Part shown: positions 13,048 to 24,780 of the stretch, piece by piece
How positions within the stretch are numbered: the stretch's first letter is position 1
Layout: each line of letters opens with the position of its first letter
Origin: Corbicula japonica
Lineage: Eukaryota; Mollusca; Bivalvia; Venerida; Cyrenidae
Reading direction: 5' to 3'
Length of the DNA: 64,000 nucleotides
NCBI GenBank assembly: GCA_038501625.1
Contig: JAZAYU010000019.1
Location: forward strand, 7,909,285-7,973,284
Program-made: the position numbers and the translations under genes
Notes under the pieces: model-generated
Database searches by the model: none
What the model was told of the DNA's origin: nothing
Seen by the model: only the letters and a program-made list of their open reading frames with translations

Positions 13048-15655
13048 GGTGGTACGATAACGAATGTAGACAAAAACAACAAACATTCTATAAAACACTA
13101 AATACATTTAGAAAAGATAAGTCAGATATAAACCGAATAGAGATGACCCGATCTAGAAATGATTACAAGACTCTTATAAGAGAAAAGAAACTTAACCATG
13201 ACATTAAACAAACACAAAAACTAGAATCGTTGAGAAGTAAAAATGCTAAAGAATACTGGAAATTGTTGAAAAGTTTGTCGTAACGAAATAAAGTTTGTCG
13301 TCACGAAATAATGTTAATAAGGTGTCTTCTGAAGAATTTGCAAATTATTTCAAATCTATTAATAACCCAGATTCAATATTTTTTTAACCGGACGAAGATG
13401 TTATTTATTTCAATGAACGTTTTGTAAACGTTGAATTTCAGATTATGTTTCAAGAATTAGACGACCCTATATCTGAAAGCGAAATCTTTAAAGCATGTAA
13501 GGAATTACGAAATGATAGGGCCGGGGGCCCAGATTATTTTATAAATGAGTTTTCAAATATGGAATCTCCAGTTTTATGTCATATCTGCTGACTCTTTTTA
13601 ATAAGTTACTGAACAATGGTTACTTCCCATCCTCATGGTCGGAAGGCTTTATTATACCTTTATTTAAGTAAGGATACCCAGATTTGCCAGAAAATTATAG
13701 AGGGATTACTCTTTTAAGTACCATGGGTAAACTTTTCACCAGAATTCTAAATAATAGGTTAAATCGTTGGGCTGAATATTATCAAGTCTAAATAGAATCT
13801 CAAGCGGGATTTCGGTCACACATGGGAACAATTGACAATGTATTCGTATTACATGGATTAATAAATCATATTTTAAATGAAAACAAGAAGATATATGCCT
13901 GTTTTGTCGATTTTACAAAAGCTTTTGACTTACTAGTACGCGAAAATATTTGGCAGAAATTAATTCAAATTGGGGTCAGGGGAAAAATTCTAAATGTTCT
14001 CAGATCAATGTACCAAAATGTTAAGTCTAGAGTTAAAACAAACAATTTATTAAGTGATAGATTCTTATGCTCATTAGGGGTCCGTCAGGGTGATTGTTTA
14101 TCCCCTTTCCTTTTTTCTATATATTTGAATGGCCTTGAAGAAACACTATGTCGTAAAGGCATTAAAGGTATAAGTACGGAAATGCTAAAACTTTTCTTAC
14201 TTTAATATGTGAATGATATTGTTATTATATCAGATAGCTTAGATGATTTACAAAAAGGTCTGAATATTCTTAAAGATTATTGTGAAAGATGGAAACTTAC
14301 AGTGAACATTAATAAAACCAAAGTTAGGTTTTTCAGAAAAGTGGGGAGAATTTCGCGAAATACAAGATTATTTTACAATGGTTTAGAAATCGAAATTGTT
14401 AACAAATTCACGTATCTTGGAATTGTTTTCACAAGTGGAGGATCTTTTGAACAAACATTCGAAGCGTTATCTGGTCTTTGCACTAAAAAGCATATTCAAA
14501 ATGAAATTGTACCTTCAAAAATTTACAAACCTGGAAGTTAAGCACAGACTTGATTTATTCGATAAACTCATAAAGCCTATTTTTAATTATGGATGTAAGG
14601 TTTGGGGAATAAATGATGCAATGAAACTAGAAAATATTCATACCAATTTTTGTAAAAATATTTTAGGGGTTAAACACAAACACAGAATAATTACATTTAC
14701 GGTGAATTAGGAAGAATGCCTTTAAAATATCAAAGAACTACTCAGATAATAAAATATTGGTTTAAAATTATCAAATGTGATAGTGTTAAACTTATTTAAC
14801 AAACATATAACATGATGTTTAGCGATATCGAAAGAAATGATGATATTTCAAATTGGGCAAAAACAGTTAGATCTATCCTTTATAATTTCGGTGTGAATTA
14901 TGCATGGTTGTTTCAAGAAGTCGGAAACGAGAATATTTTTATATCATTAGTTAAGCGAAGACTGAAAGATATTTTTACTCAAAACTGGATGGCAGAATTG
15001 AATACATCGACTAGAGCCTCAACATTTAGACTTTTTGCAAACTTTAATTTTTCAAAATATTTAGTACAAGTTAAAATTCAAAAATATAGATCAGTGTTGA
15101 CAAGATTAAGATTTTCTTTACATAGACTAGCTATAGAAACAGGACGGTGGCATTAACCGCAAGCAATACCTCGAAATGAACGCAAATGCATTTTAAGTAA
15201 CAGTTTAGAAGACGAATTTAATTTCTTACTCGAATGTGATCTTTATAAAGATCTATGAATAAGATATATAAAACCATATTTCCGCAAAAGACCAAACATT
15301 ACCAAATTTATTGAACTTTTTTCTTGCGAGGACCAATCAATTAATTTGAATCTGGCAATTTACACGTTTAAAGCTATAGAACGGCGTAATGAATTTTTAT
15401 ATTAAACAACAGTCACTTTTCTCCAAGGATATAACTATTTTACATTTTAGTCATAAGATTGAAAATGATATACTTGATTTGTTTCTATTATCTATTATCG
15501 CTATGATTTTCAGCTTTGTTTATGTCGATTTCTATATATTAACATGACCGCCACTGACCATTTCATGTGTGAATTTTTGGTATTGTAAATATGTATATTA
15601 TTATGTACTCACAGGCATTTGCCTTTTGTTCAATAAAAGATATATATATATATCT
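12440..15655 (+). pseudogene. Decayed non-LTR retrotransposon (LINE), 5'-truncated
   Basis: Translated pieces in order: the end of an exonuclease-endonuclease-phosphatase domain (about 12,450-12,750, with FLVTGDLNSRVG, the GDxN motif), then a reverse transcriptase (13,822-14,541, with CFVDFTKAFD, GVRQGDCLSPFLFS and YVNDIVIIS). The last stands where the catalytic YADD box should be, so one of its residues is substituted. An after-RT region follows (14,545-15,240, with RLAIETGRW). An in-frame TAA at 14,203-14,205 lies just before the YVND box, and several frameshifts separate the pieces. The element ends near CAATAAAAG plus a (TA)n tail at 15,630-15,655. The CR1/L2-like branch is a guess; the RT identity is firm. 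Confidence 0.9.
12994..13047. repeat. (AAT)n microsatellite inside the LINE
   Basis: About 17 AAT triplets with one interruption sit in the LINE linker between endonuclease and RT domains. They create the meaningless poly-Ile and poly-Tyr open frames seen here on the two strands. Confidence 0.97.
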
Positions 15656-16079
15656 AATCTATGAAATTTTGATTAAAATTGTTAACAATTAAAAAACCTC
15701 TTCATACACTCCTACCTGGAAAAAGTCAATGGATGTCTTTTTAAATATTTCATACAAAATGATAACAATAAACACTTAAGAGATTAAATTGAAATTTTAT
15801 TCAAAATATAGTACCAACAAATAAGAACAAGTTTATTTGAAACTTACGCAAACGCTTTCAGGTCTTTCTTGGAATAGGATAGTTGAAGAATCAAAGGTCT
15901 GACCTCAGTCACCAAGGTTTCGAATCTTTAACCTTTTGGGCATTTATACATTATACAACAAACCAATATAATGGAAATCATCTCCACATTAGTTAACAAT
16001 AGACCGGCCATTCTTGAACACATATTTGGTTTGATACAAGTTTTACTTTTTTCCATACCTTTAACAACTGATATGAAAA
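15656..16079. other. Intergenic, nothing recognised
   Basis: AT-rich spacer between the LINE tail and the otopetrin-cluster flank. No gene or repeat was identified. Confidence 0.5.
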
Positions 16080-16785
16080 AAACCTCAAACATTCTAACCT
16101 TTTATGAATTAAAACGCCACCCCCCCGGAACTTAGAAGATAAAACCATCTCAGATTCCTTTGGAATTTATTCTGGAGTAATTTAGGAGTAAATTGATCAA
16201 GTTTTGATAATAATTTATCATTCTCAATCACACATGCTTCTGTGAGTGAAATTCTTAGACAAACTTTAGTTTAATTGGACTTGTGTCATCTCAACAATAA
16301 GAACATTGAATTTCATAGTCATGATCTTACATACGAACAAAAGATCACTTATAGCTATACAACATACTAAAATATACCGCCGACTTGAAGATGAGACATC
16401 AGCAAATTTATCTCAGCTTGCAGCCAAGTACATTCATCACCACTTAATAATAAAAAATAATTATAAAACAAATGTTCTATAAAAATATATAGTGTAAAAT
16501 AAAATATTCAAATACAAAACATAATATATGAAATAAATGTTGAAATACAAAATAAAGGGAAAAATGAACATTACTAAGTCAAGTTTATTATATAAAGTAA
16601 TGCAATAAAGCTTCAGGAAGATAGTAGGAAAGGCTGAATTAACCCGTACACTGCTTGGTATATTTGACCACACTAAATTATGTAAGATTAAATCATAGGA
16701 TTTTAATACGGTTTCTCAATAATTTTCTTGGCTAAATTTAAAACTAGAGTGTTGGTTACTGCAAACCGAAAACACTGTTTTAAAA
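16080..16785 (-). other. 3' flank/UTR of otopetrin-like gene A, duplicated downstream
   Basis: Lies downstream of the minus-strand gene. TTTATT at 16,584-16,589 reads AATAAA on the minus strand, a candidate poly(A) signal about 200 nt past the stop codon. Segments 16,080-16,330 and 16,495-16,610 recur at about 19,080-19,330 and 19,565-19,670, and 16,600-16,790 recurs at 21,530-21,698, showing that this flank was copied with the gene family. Confidence 0.7.
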
Positions 16786-18504
16786 CTAACAGACGATTGT
16801 ATCGCCATTGTTTCGCCTAGTCCTCATTTTCAAGTTATACAGCAATTCAAAACACATAAGCGCTGAAAACATATCGTAAAAAAGCCAACAAGGAGACAAA
16901 AGTCTATACAGTAACCACCAGTTGTGGCCGCTAGTTTCGTCTGCGAATGTTATTTTTGAAGGAATTATAAAGCTATTTGCTAGCCAAGTTGTTGTATTGC
17001 ACACGGCGAGAAAAACGACAACTCCCTTGACATATTGTATCTGCACAGAATTGGCTAGTTTATTGATTAAAAGTCCACCAGCTTTTAAAATAAGCATTGG
17101 TTGACAGTAGACGCCAACATAACCCAACAAGGCTCCCAATATATATGCAATTTGCGATTTCGCATTAAAAGGATTATAATATCCAGTTAATGTGTCAACA
17201 CTCATTAATAACTGGAGCAAAACCTGACCGAGTGTTCCAATTGCAAGAAGGACATTTTTAGAATTGTACCTCCACATTGAAGGGTTATTTTTTCGTGATA
17301 CAAGATAGCCAAAAAATGATACAACGCTCATAATATATATGGTGATTGTTTCTATATAGTAGTTTGCATCTTTGACCGTGGATAATGTTGTACTGTTACC
17401 GTGATTTGAATTGCCATGGCCATCATTAGGTTTCATGACCTCAACAACAATATTACTCACAAAATATAACAACACAAAAGCTATACTAAATCGCCAGGGT
17501 TGTTTTGACATATATTTCAAAGACACGCTCAAAGACACCTTCAAAATAGTAATAAACCGACATCTCGACGAAATCTTTCTTGTGTTTGCGGTATCATCGT
17601 GCGAGACAAGCAAGTTAACACGCTCATTTCTGTCTGCTTCGTATGTGTTTACCGCATCTCTGTTGACACTTCGAGTAATAACGTTCCACATTGGTCCTAG
17701 CACACATAAAGCCAACAAACAATATGTTAGAGGAAAGTGGTACACATAGTTATTTATCTTTCCCGCAAGATGATCAATGATTTCGGAACTGTTGCTGCAA
17801 GTGGAAAACACGAGGGTACGTTTAAAGTAATCTGTTGATTTTTTGGTGTCATTTTCAGACTTTCTGGGACTATATGCAGTGTCCGTTTCAGTATTGGCTG
17901 CTCGAAAAGCATCTAACACTCCAGTTACAAATATAGAGACGTACGCAGACATAAGGAATGACACAAGCATTCTTGACCAACTACTTTGGCATTCGTACTT
18001 CCTACAAACTATGATAAACACTATCTCAGCTGACCATACAATACCCATAACTAGTTCACTGAGGAACTTTGGTACGAAGAAATAGTTTTCATTCATCATT
18101 CCAACGCATGTCGCCGTTCGCACCGTCTCAAACCAACGAAACATGGAAGAACCTAATCCACATAATATCGTTGCAAATAAATATATCCAATAACCGTCAG
18201 AACTCTTTTCATATTGTTCACATACAGCCACATGATTCGTATTTCTCCGAAGTAAGACGAAAGCCAACATGGCTGCCAAGGAGGCAAGGGACAGTATCGT
18301 GTTCCAATAATACACAATTAAATACGAAATTTTATAATCAGATAAGACGCTCACCAGTATCAGAACGACTGATCCTGCAGTTGCCATGGCAAACGTAAAC
18401 AGAGCCGACGAACGACCTTTAGGTACCTCTACTCTATAATCCATCGTACGAGTATTTTCAGTTTCCATTAGTTTGTCAAAAGGATTCAAAAAGTTTAAAT
18501 GCAA
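16786..18504 (-). CDS. Otopetrin-like proton channel, paralog A (intronless, 572 aa)
   Basis: One uninterrupted frame with about a dozen hydrophobic segments. The first are near residues 33-56, 61-86, 108-126, 144-166 and 176-200; another group starts near 256 (FPLTYCLLALCVLGPMWNVI) and continues to a C-terminal pair. Otopetrin-like signatures are the PMWNVI segment (family: a 'MWKNI'-like word), VVVFLAVCNTTTWLANSF (family: FLxxxNxxxWL) and PCWLFYDMFSALMCFELLY (family: PLxIFYRFHSxxxLFE). Otopetrins are plasma-membrane proton channels used in acid sensing and in mineralised tissues. The start was chosen because the N-terminus aligns from residue 1 with paralog D. Other start Mets are at 13 and 21. 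The absence of introns suggests that the founder was a retrocopy or that introns were lost. The membrane-protein call is certain; the otopetrin assignment is strong but rests on motifs. Confidence 0.8.
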   Translation of the reverse strand: MHLNFLNPFDKLMETENTRTMDYRVEVPKGRSSALFTFAMATAGSVVLILVSVLSDYKISYLIVYYWNTILSLASLAAMLAFVLLRRNTNHVAVCEQYEKSSDGYWIYLFATILCGLGSSMFRWFETVRTATCVGMMNENYFFVPKFLSELVMGIVWSAEIVFIIVCRKYECQSSWSRMLVSFLMSAYVSIFVTGVLDAFRAANTETDTAYSPRKSENDTKKSTDYFKRTLVFSTCSNSSEIIDHLAGKINNYVYHFPLTYCLLALCVLGPMWNVITRSVNRDAVNTYEADRNERVNLLVSHDDTANTRKISSRCRFITILKVSLSVSLKYMSKQPWRFSIAFVLLYFVSNIVVEVMKPNDGHGNSNHGNSTTLSTVKDANYYIETITIYIMSVVSFFGYLVSRKNNPSMWRYNSKNVLLAIGTLGQVLLQLLMSVDTLTGYYNPFNAKSQIAYILGALLGYVGVYCQPMLILKAGGLLINKLANSVQIQYVKGVVVFLAVCNTTTWLANSFIIPSKITFADETSGHNWWLLYRLLSPCWLFYDMFSALMCFELLYNLKMRTRRNNGDTIVC

Positions 18505-18705
18505 AGTTTTAATCCCACTTCACTGTTCTGGTTTACTCCCAGTTCATATACACGAAACCAAAAGTTTATTCCTACTCTTTATCAAGGTAAATAATGAAGA
18601 TGATTTATAATGTATCATAACTGTTCAAAATATTGCAAAGTTTTATCCCACTTCACTGTTCTGATTTACTCCCAGTTCATATACACGAAACCAAACGATT
18701 AAAGT
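18501..18705 (-). promoter_or_regulatory. Duplicated 5' flank of otopetrin-like gene A
   Basis: A block beginning GCAAAGTTTTAATCCCACTT at 18,501 recurs at 18,635 (134-bp step), and once upstream of paralog D at about 26,667. It includes CTCCCAGTTCAT and ACACGAAACCAAA. Conservation next to both start codons makes it likely 5' UTR or promoter sequence. No TATA box is assigned. Confidence 0.6.
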
Positions 18706-18785
18706 TCACTTCAATAAGACGAACACTGAAGATGATTTCTCTAAATTTGAACTTATTTCTTAACTAAATTTTTTTAATCCAAGTA

Positions 18786-18854
18786 AAATCGTTTTCATTA
18801 AATATATCCAAATTCCGTCAGAAATGTTATATTGTTCACATACAGTCACATGAA
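18786..18854 (-). pseudogene. Short otopetrin-like coding fragment upstream of gene A
   Basis: About 70 bp (AAATATATCCAA..CCGTCAGAA..TATTGTTCACATACAG..CACATGA) closely matches the inside of gene A at 18,176-18,246, around the region coding for YGIY/EQYEK-like residues. It is a stray exon-body fragment in the 5' flank, left by unequal exchange or a partly deleted copy. Confidence 0.75.
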
Positions 18855-18889
18855 ACAATCTTGCTCGTTCAGTACAGTCGTATAAAAAA

Positions 18890-19010
18890 GGTAAAGGTGT
18901 GCACTTTTAAAACAAGCGTCTTTCATGTGATTTCCGGAAGTTTTTTAAGTAAAATATTGAGCGAGGTAAACATAAATCTTTTGATGTTAAACAAATAAGA
19001 AGACAGGTCA
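18890..19010. repeat. Left member of an inverted repeat pair (partner 26,860-26,985)
   Basis: GTGTGCACTT..CAAG..TTCATGTGATTTCCGGAAGT is the diverged reverse complement of 26,920-26,975 (ACTTCCGGAAATTACATGAA..AAGTGCACAC). Weaker similarity continues about 60 bp further. The pair brackets the relics and paralog D, but not paralog A. Confidence 0.65.
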
Positions 19011-19079
19011 TTGTTATAAAATATGTTAAGTATGATACAAGTTCCGCTTTCGAAAAAAGATATGTTAAACAAGTGATAT

Positions 19080-19670
19080 GATAAAATATGAAAAACCCCA
19101 CCTCAAACATTCTACCCTTCTGTAAATCACAACGCCTCCAGGCACTTATTACAAAAAAGGCATCTCAACTTCCCTTCGATTTTTTACAGGAATAAATCAA
19201 CCATAGTTTTTGATTCTTGTGATTCTCAATCACACAGAGCAATTCTTAGACAAACTAAGTATTTTTCTATCGAACATAAATTGATTTGACTTCTGTGATT
19301 TCAACAATACGAACATTAAGAGTTACAAATTCTAACATACTATTAAAAGATATTGTTTCAGTTACCTTCGGGAGTCTTAGAGAACGAATGTTATATAATA
19401 GAAGAAAGTAGTAGAAACAATCCTCGGGTCTGTGTTTATAAAAAATCCCTTTATGGGTCTGTCACAATACAAATCAGTAAACTCCCCAAATATTACAACC
19501 ACCACTCAGCAAAAAATGTTCGATTACGAAATATAACATTAAAATGTTCAAAAACAAAAAAAGTATAAAATACATGTTTAAATACAAAAAAAGTATAAAC
19601 TAAATATTTGCATACTCAATACAGGGAAAAATTAACATTACTGAATCAAGTTTATTATATAAAGTAGGAT
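19080..19670 (-). pseudogene. Relic copy B: otopetrin-like gene 3' flank without the gene
   Basis: CCTCAAACATTCTA, TCTCAATCACACA, AATTCTTAGACAAACT and AACATTACTGAATCAAGTTT occur in the same order as in the flank of gene A (16,090-16,610), but no coding body follows. The small open frames inside are accidental. Confidence 0.75.
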
Positions 19671-19954
19671 GGTCTCCGTTGGAACCGCAAAATTAGAATA
19701 ATTATAATGTCTTATATGTTTCTTCTTTCTATACCTCAAATCACATTTTAAGTTTTTAAACAACGTAAATCTAAAATAAAAGTTGATTTTCTTTTTCAAA
19801 AATTATCTGGATCAAGCTTCAATAGCGTGCGACAGGTACCCGCAATGGAGTCTACTCTGGTGCCGCGGTAACTCTGTATGTGACTGACATTTTAAGTATG
19901 GCGTCCAGAATATGATAAAAGAGATGATTTTTATTTTAATATAGTTAATTTTCC

Positions 19955-20410
19955 GTTTTTAGACGGCGATGTTCCTAGTACAACATCTTACGGGGGTTAT
20001 TTCTCACAGCTTGTTCGCTTTTCAAGAGCTTGCAAAGATGTTAATGATATCAATGAACGTAATCTTTGCATTACATAAAAATCTTTTTAAACAAGGTTAT
20101 CGATATCACAAACTAAGGAAAACCTTTTGCAAGTTTTATTGCCGATTCCCAGATTTAATTCAAAAATACAGCTGCAGTTTATGATCACTTTTGCAACAAG
20201 GTATTCCACAGCCAGTTTTTTTGAGATTTGATTCATAAACTTACGAAAATAAAAGGCAATGTTAATTTCTCCCGGTTATTCGTAAAAACCATCTCTAAAT
20301 TCAAAAAGAAAATTTACCAACATGATATTCTGCAGCGCTCTGCAGGCCTGGTTAATCACCCATCTACAGTTGATCATTATGCTTACCTCTTTGGTTGCAC
20401 GACGGTGGCA
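19955..20410 (+). pseudogene. Reverse-transcriptase protein C-terminal relic
   Basis: Broken frames read FLDGDVPSTTSYGGYFSQL, VRFSRACKDVNDINERN, then after a frameshift FKQGYRYHKLRKTFCKFY, and later KFKKKIYQHDILQRSAGLV and YAYLFGCTTV. This order is familiar from the C-terminal part of a class of reverse-transcriptase proteins abundant in molluscs and cnidarians. Stops and shifts (for example TAA after LCIT) show that it is dead. The following 20,395-20,520 is probably its 3' UTR, as the same text recurs at 28,675-28,785. Confidence 0.75.
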
Positions 20411-20621
20411 GTGGTTTAAGAGTTTATGAAGGTTTATGGGGAAATCTTTTCTTAAAAGAGCCTAGAAGCTCAAATTATTTCTTTTATCCCTTTCATCTTG
20501 TCCTTGCTGATTTTGGACTCGTTAAGATCATTGAGTACACGCCCTTTAGCTTTGCAATGCTATTAGCTTCTTATGTTTTATATGTTTTTGTGCTTTTGCA
20601 TGCAACATTGTTTAGATGGGT

Positions 20622-20920
20622 GTGTAGGAGTTATTTCACCAAGACAACTTGTACTTGTTTGTGATATGAGAACCTGTTGGGGGCAAGCGTGAGGTTGGTG
20701 CACCCTAGAACCTGGTTTAAACCCCCAGTGGCAAATTGTTTTGCAACTAACCGTTCCAAGGCGGTAACCCCTCGGGTTCTCACTATCGTTAATTGTTTGT
20801 GGCGCCATTTTGAAACTGATTAATGAAATACCACGCTCTCTTTTCCTCTCTACATTTTGGCTGTGTGGGGAGGCTTGTCTGCTGGATGTGGCCGTTTCTG
20901 GTATATATATTTCACTTTTT
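20622..20920 (+). mobile_element. ~290-bp SINE-like dispersed repeat, copy 1
   Basis: Shares ordered blocks with the reverse complement of 28,795-29,100: GGAGTTATTT, ACAACTTGT(A/G)CTTG, GGTTGGTGCACCCTAGAA, AGTGGCAAATT, CTCTCTTTT and TGTGTGGGGAGGCT. A third, partial minus copy is at 21,430-21,545. No tRNA-type promoter boxes are clear, so it could equally be the 3' tail of a LINE. Confidence 0.75.
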
Positions 20921-21429
20921 TGAAATGTGAATCAATGATTTGTTAAAAATCAGACTAACTAGCATCCAAGTTTTAATTCAAACACGGCACGAATCTTCTT
21001 CAGTAGTTTTTAAAGCGGGCAGTTACGTCATAGCGCATTTCTCCGGAAGACCTAGACATATCAAAATTAAAATATACAGTTTTAAGTGTCATTTTAGGAT
21101 AGAAAATCTAACAGGGCCAGAATCAGTGAGTATTAATATAAAGAAGTAGCTAACCGGTATCAAATACATTTTCACTAATTTTCAAAAAGTTTCGTTCCGA
21201 TGCAAAAAAGTCACACTTTCGCTTTTGATTTTCCGATGTAAACAGTTTGCAGATGGCGCTTCTAATGCAAATTAGGGAATTTTCGGTATATCAGCGAAGG
21301 AATACTTCAGCAAAATAGCAGGAATGCTTGGCAACACATGCAAATATGACAGTATATGTTTATAATTTGATAAAAATTGCCAAAGAAATTTTCAAGGTCA
21401 CTACATACAGTTAACAAAACAAGAGAACC

Positions 21430-21545
21430 CTTGGATAGGCCATCTGCAAAAAACATTGCCGCCGCGTGTTTAAACAAGTTTCTAGGGTGCACAAACCTCA
21501 CACTTGCCCTAAACTGATTCTTATATGAACAGAAATGTACAAGTT
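21430..21545 (-). mobile_element. SINE-like repeat, partial copy
   Basis: CTAGGGTGCAC(A)AACC(T)CACACTTG..TGAACA..GTACAAGTTG is the minus-strand form of the repeat at 20,622-20,920. It is truncated and directly abuts otopetrin-like relic C. Confidence 0.7.
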
Positions 21546-21765
21546 GCCTTGGTGAATTAACCCACAACTGCTTGATATATTTGAACAGATATAACCGTAG
21601 ACTATTAAATAAAAGGATCTTTATACGGTCCATAAATTTCTGACTAACCTTAAAACTAAAGTGCTAGTTACAACCGGCCGAAAACACGATTTAAAAACCT
21701 ACGTTATAATCCATTGTACGTGTATTTCCAGCGTCCATTAGTTTGTCAAAAGGGTGTAAATACGT
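21530..21765 (-). pseudogene. Relic copy C: otopetrin-like gene with its coding body deleted
   Basis: On the minus strand, 21,765-21,700 encodes YLHPFDKLM, AGNTRTMDY, nearly identical to residues 5-23 of paralog D. It then runs directly into sequence matching the 3' flank of gene A (ACCGAAAACAC.., TTAACCC..CTGCTTG.TATATTTGA). About 1.65 kb of coding sequence is missing, so start and 3' flank are fused. Confidence 0.88.
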
Positions 21766-24700
21766 ATAACATTACGCACAAATTCATAATGTGGTATTAA
21801 ATGATTTTAAGGTAATTACTTTCTTCCGATTTACTCTCAGATTACACTATTTACCAAAACTCGATATGGAAGAAACTGTAAAGCTTTCCGTTTCAGGAAG
21901 TTTAATGTTGAAAGCGATTTTTTTTGTTTGTTTGAATATGAACTTATTCCAACAGTATGGTATCGAAATGCATCACGTGTATAAAATAAATATATTTGAC
22001 ACTATTAAATCATCTACAGCTGGGAATAAAATAAAATTCAATAATAGCCCATGTTTGATTTTACGAACACACCAAATGTACTTTGTCCATAAACATATCT
22101 GTAAATTAGTAATTTGCCTACCATATGCTTACATACTGTCGATTTATCCTTTTGACGGGGTAATGCTTCGTGTTTGGAAAAAAAAGTTCATTATTCTTAT
22201 ATGGTATGAATTGGACAGTGGATGAGCAACGCTGACTTGGGTTAACACTGAACTGGATAGCTGACTGTGTAGACCCAGAAGCGGTGAATATATTACTTGA
22301 AAAAGCAGGATGATCTCGGTATACACAGAACTGGATAGCTTATACATGTAGTGAAGTCCCAGGACACCAAATGGGGCACGTCATGGAGAAAGAATTCTAA
22401 TGTTTAGTTGCTCAACGAATGAAAATGTTTTAGCAGACGGCAGCCGGAAAATTTTCAGAAAACCTGAAATAGGCTTATAAGAGGAAACACCGATAGCGTG
22501 TCCTGATCTTAATCATAGCATAATCATAGTGATTGTTTCACATTCCGTCATAAGTAAAACTTAAAATTCATTTAAAGCCATTCATATTTTATCAATCAGT
22601 TATAGCTGGTAATCGGACAACATTTAACTGTTTAGTTGTTTCAGTTGAAATAAAATGAGTAATTTTGATGTGTCTATTTTATTCTTGTTATCATTTTAGC
22701 GAATATTTATATAAATTGTAAAACAGAGCGTAGTTGTTCAAAAGTAGGCCTAAATTACGAACATCCTATTGTTTCCAAAAAGGATGCATTTGATTTTCCT
22801 GAAATAGACCGGTGCATAGGAACATGTTTGTCCCCCACGCGATTTGGGAATTTTGGAAATTAGTATTTTCTGAAAGCCTTTTACGAATAATTCGCAGTTT
22901 GCTTGCACTCCGGCGAATGAAGCCTAAGGAAGATTAGGAGATTTTTATATGTTACCCTTAAAATTAGTAGACAAAATATTTGGATTCTGAACATTTAATT
23001 TATACATTTATACAAATTTTATTTTCTCTCGGTATTAACATATTCTATACATATATAATAACATAAGCTTTAAAGCTTTTGACCGACGTTAATAACAATA
23101 TAACATTTTCAAACAAAAAATTACATAAAACAATATAATTATTTCATGAAAGCTATGATTAAACAAACCTTATATTTTTGTATCAGGTTGAAGAATTATT
23201 GGTTTATTGATGTAGTTTTCGTTTCAAACTTCTCTCTAACATATCATAAATTATTTAGTGTATAACATACACAACCATAAAGAGATTAAATTTAAGGTAT
23301 TACAAACATGCTCTTTAGGTCACAGGAAAAATGCAAAAAACTCCAAAAAAGTTTTTTCTTAGAAGTTGAATTCTTTAAAATAAAACTTAAACCATATAAT
23401 TGCAAACACTTTTTCTGACTAATATATAGCATATATTATAAATACACACAACTCAAAAGCTAAACACAAGTGAATTTTACAGGTAAAAACATTTGTATCC
23501 ATTTGCAATACTGAAGATCATATAAGCAAAAGTAACGTGTGCAAAAGCTGTTTAATATATCTAACTAAAATACGTTGTTGAGGTAATACTGAAAGGAAAA
23601 GCTAATTTCATGAAATTCCCACATCACGTCTACTTGCGGTTTTAATGGCAAATCATTTTGATGTATCTTTTCAAACCTTGACATTAATTCTCACTGGCAG
23701 ACTAATAAAAGTGAAGAAATATATTGTCCTGTGGAAATACTTAAGTTTGGATGCTCAAGTTATTTGAAAAAAAAAGAAGCTTTATTTACCTAGAACAGAC
23801 ACACACATCAAAGGAAATACTGTTTGCACGAGAACTCTGAAATCGATGTTTAAAACGTCTAAAAATGATTCAGATATCGCGTAAACACTTATTTACAATA
23901 TTTGTGGTCATCTTTCAAAAGAATTACAGAAATACTGAGCAGTACAGCAATATTTTTTTGTCCTTCTAACCGAAAGTAGATAGAAAGGGAGTATTTCTAG
24001 AATTTCTTGAAAACCCTTACATTATTCTAACGATTTGCCACAACTTATTGTAGATCAGCATGTACCTATATAAGGTATGAGTTGTTTTGTTATATTGTCC
24101 ATGAATTTCAGAAGTCTCATGCAAATAGTTTTTCTTTTGTTTTAGTATATGCTTGTTAATAAGAACATGAATGAGCCTCAACTGAGCGTGCAAACATTTA
24201 GCACATTCTTAGACAAATACATCTCTTCACTTGCGTCTTTTCGTTATTTCGCCTTACGTTATTTTGTCTAGCGTTATTTCGTTTGACACCTTTTTGCTTA
24301 GCGTAAGTTCGATTTGCGTTTTCTTTCCGTTATTTCGCTCCAGATGATATTGTGCGGTAATTCATCGAAAGAATGGCTGGGTCCCTAAAGTAACATACGA
24401 TCTCCCAGAGCTGGTACATCTCTTTAACACTCTCCTAAATATTGAATACCCCGTCGCCTAAACGTTTCCAACCCAATGCGATGCTGAACAGTAATGGTAA
24501 CAAATGTTGAACTCATAAAGAAAGCGGTCCATGTCTGAGCGCCTATTATATGTGGGAGGCCGGAAAGAAGAAGTAACGTCAAGCAAATAAACACCATGCG
24601 ATAAAACAACAAGAGAAAATATGCCTAGCGAAAAAAAAAAAGAAAATAGATCGGCAATACATCATTAAATAGTTACCCTTTCAAGAAACCAAATAATCGT

Positions 24701-24780
24701 TTTATTATACAACAAAGCCCTTTCCAGGTAAAAGTGAATAAACATTTAAATTCACATAAACAAATTGCTTTGGTAATTTA
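21766..24780. other. Intergenic, AT-rich, no gene seen
   Basis: Several 60-140 codon open frames lack any motif. At 24,235-24,350 the word CGTTATTTCG and variants recur about five times, a worn short repeat. ACTGAACTGGATAGCT/ACAGAACTGGATAGCT is repeated at 22,246 and 22,325. Confidence 0.5.

Noticed and set aside
12871..13107. Tyr/Ile-rich open frames
   Set aside because: Products of the (AAT)n microsatellite within the LINE relic.
16461..16673. 70-codon minus-strand frame starting MWSNIPSSVRVNSAF
   Set aside because: It lies in the 3' flank of gene A, becomes a low-complexity Ile/Tyr/Phe run, and is not conserved in the duplicated flank copy at 19,565-19,670.
16922..18398. Plus-strand open frames of 60-112 codons antisense to otopetrin-like gene A
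   Set aside because: Shadows of the minus-strand coding sequence. The same shadow pattern recurs antisense to paralog D at 25,066-26,519.
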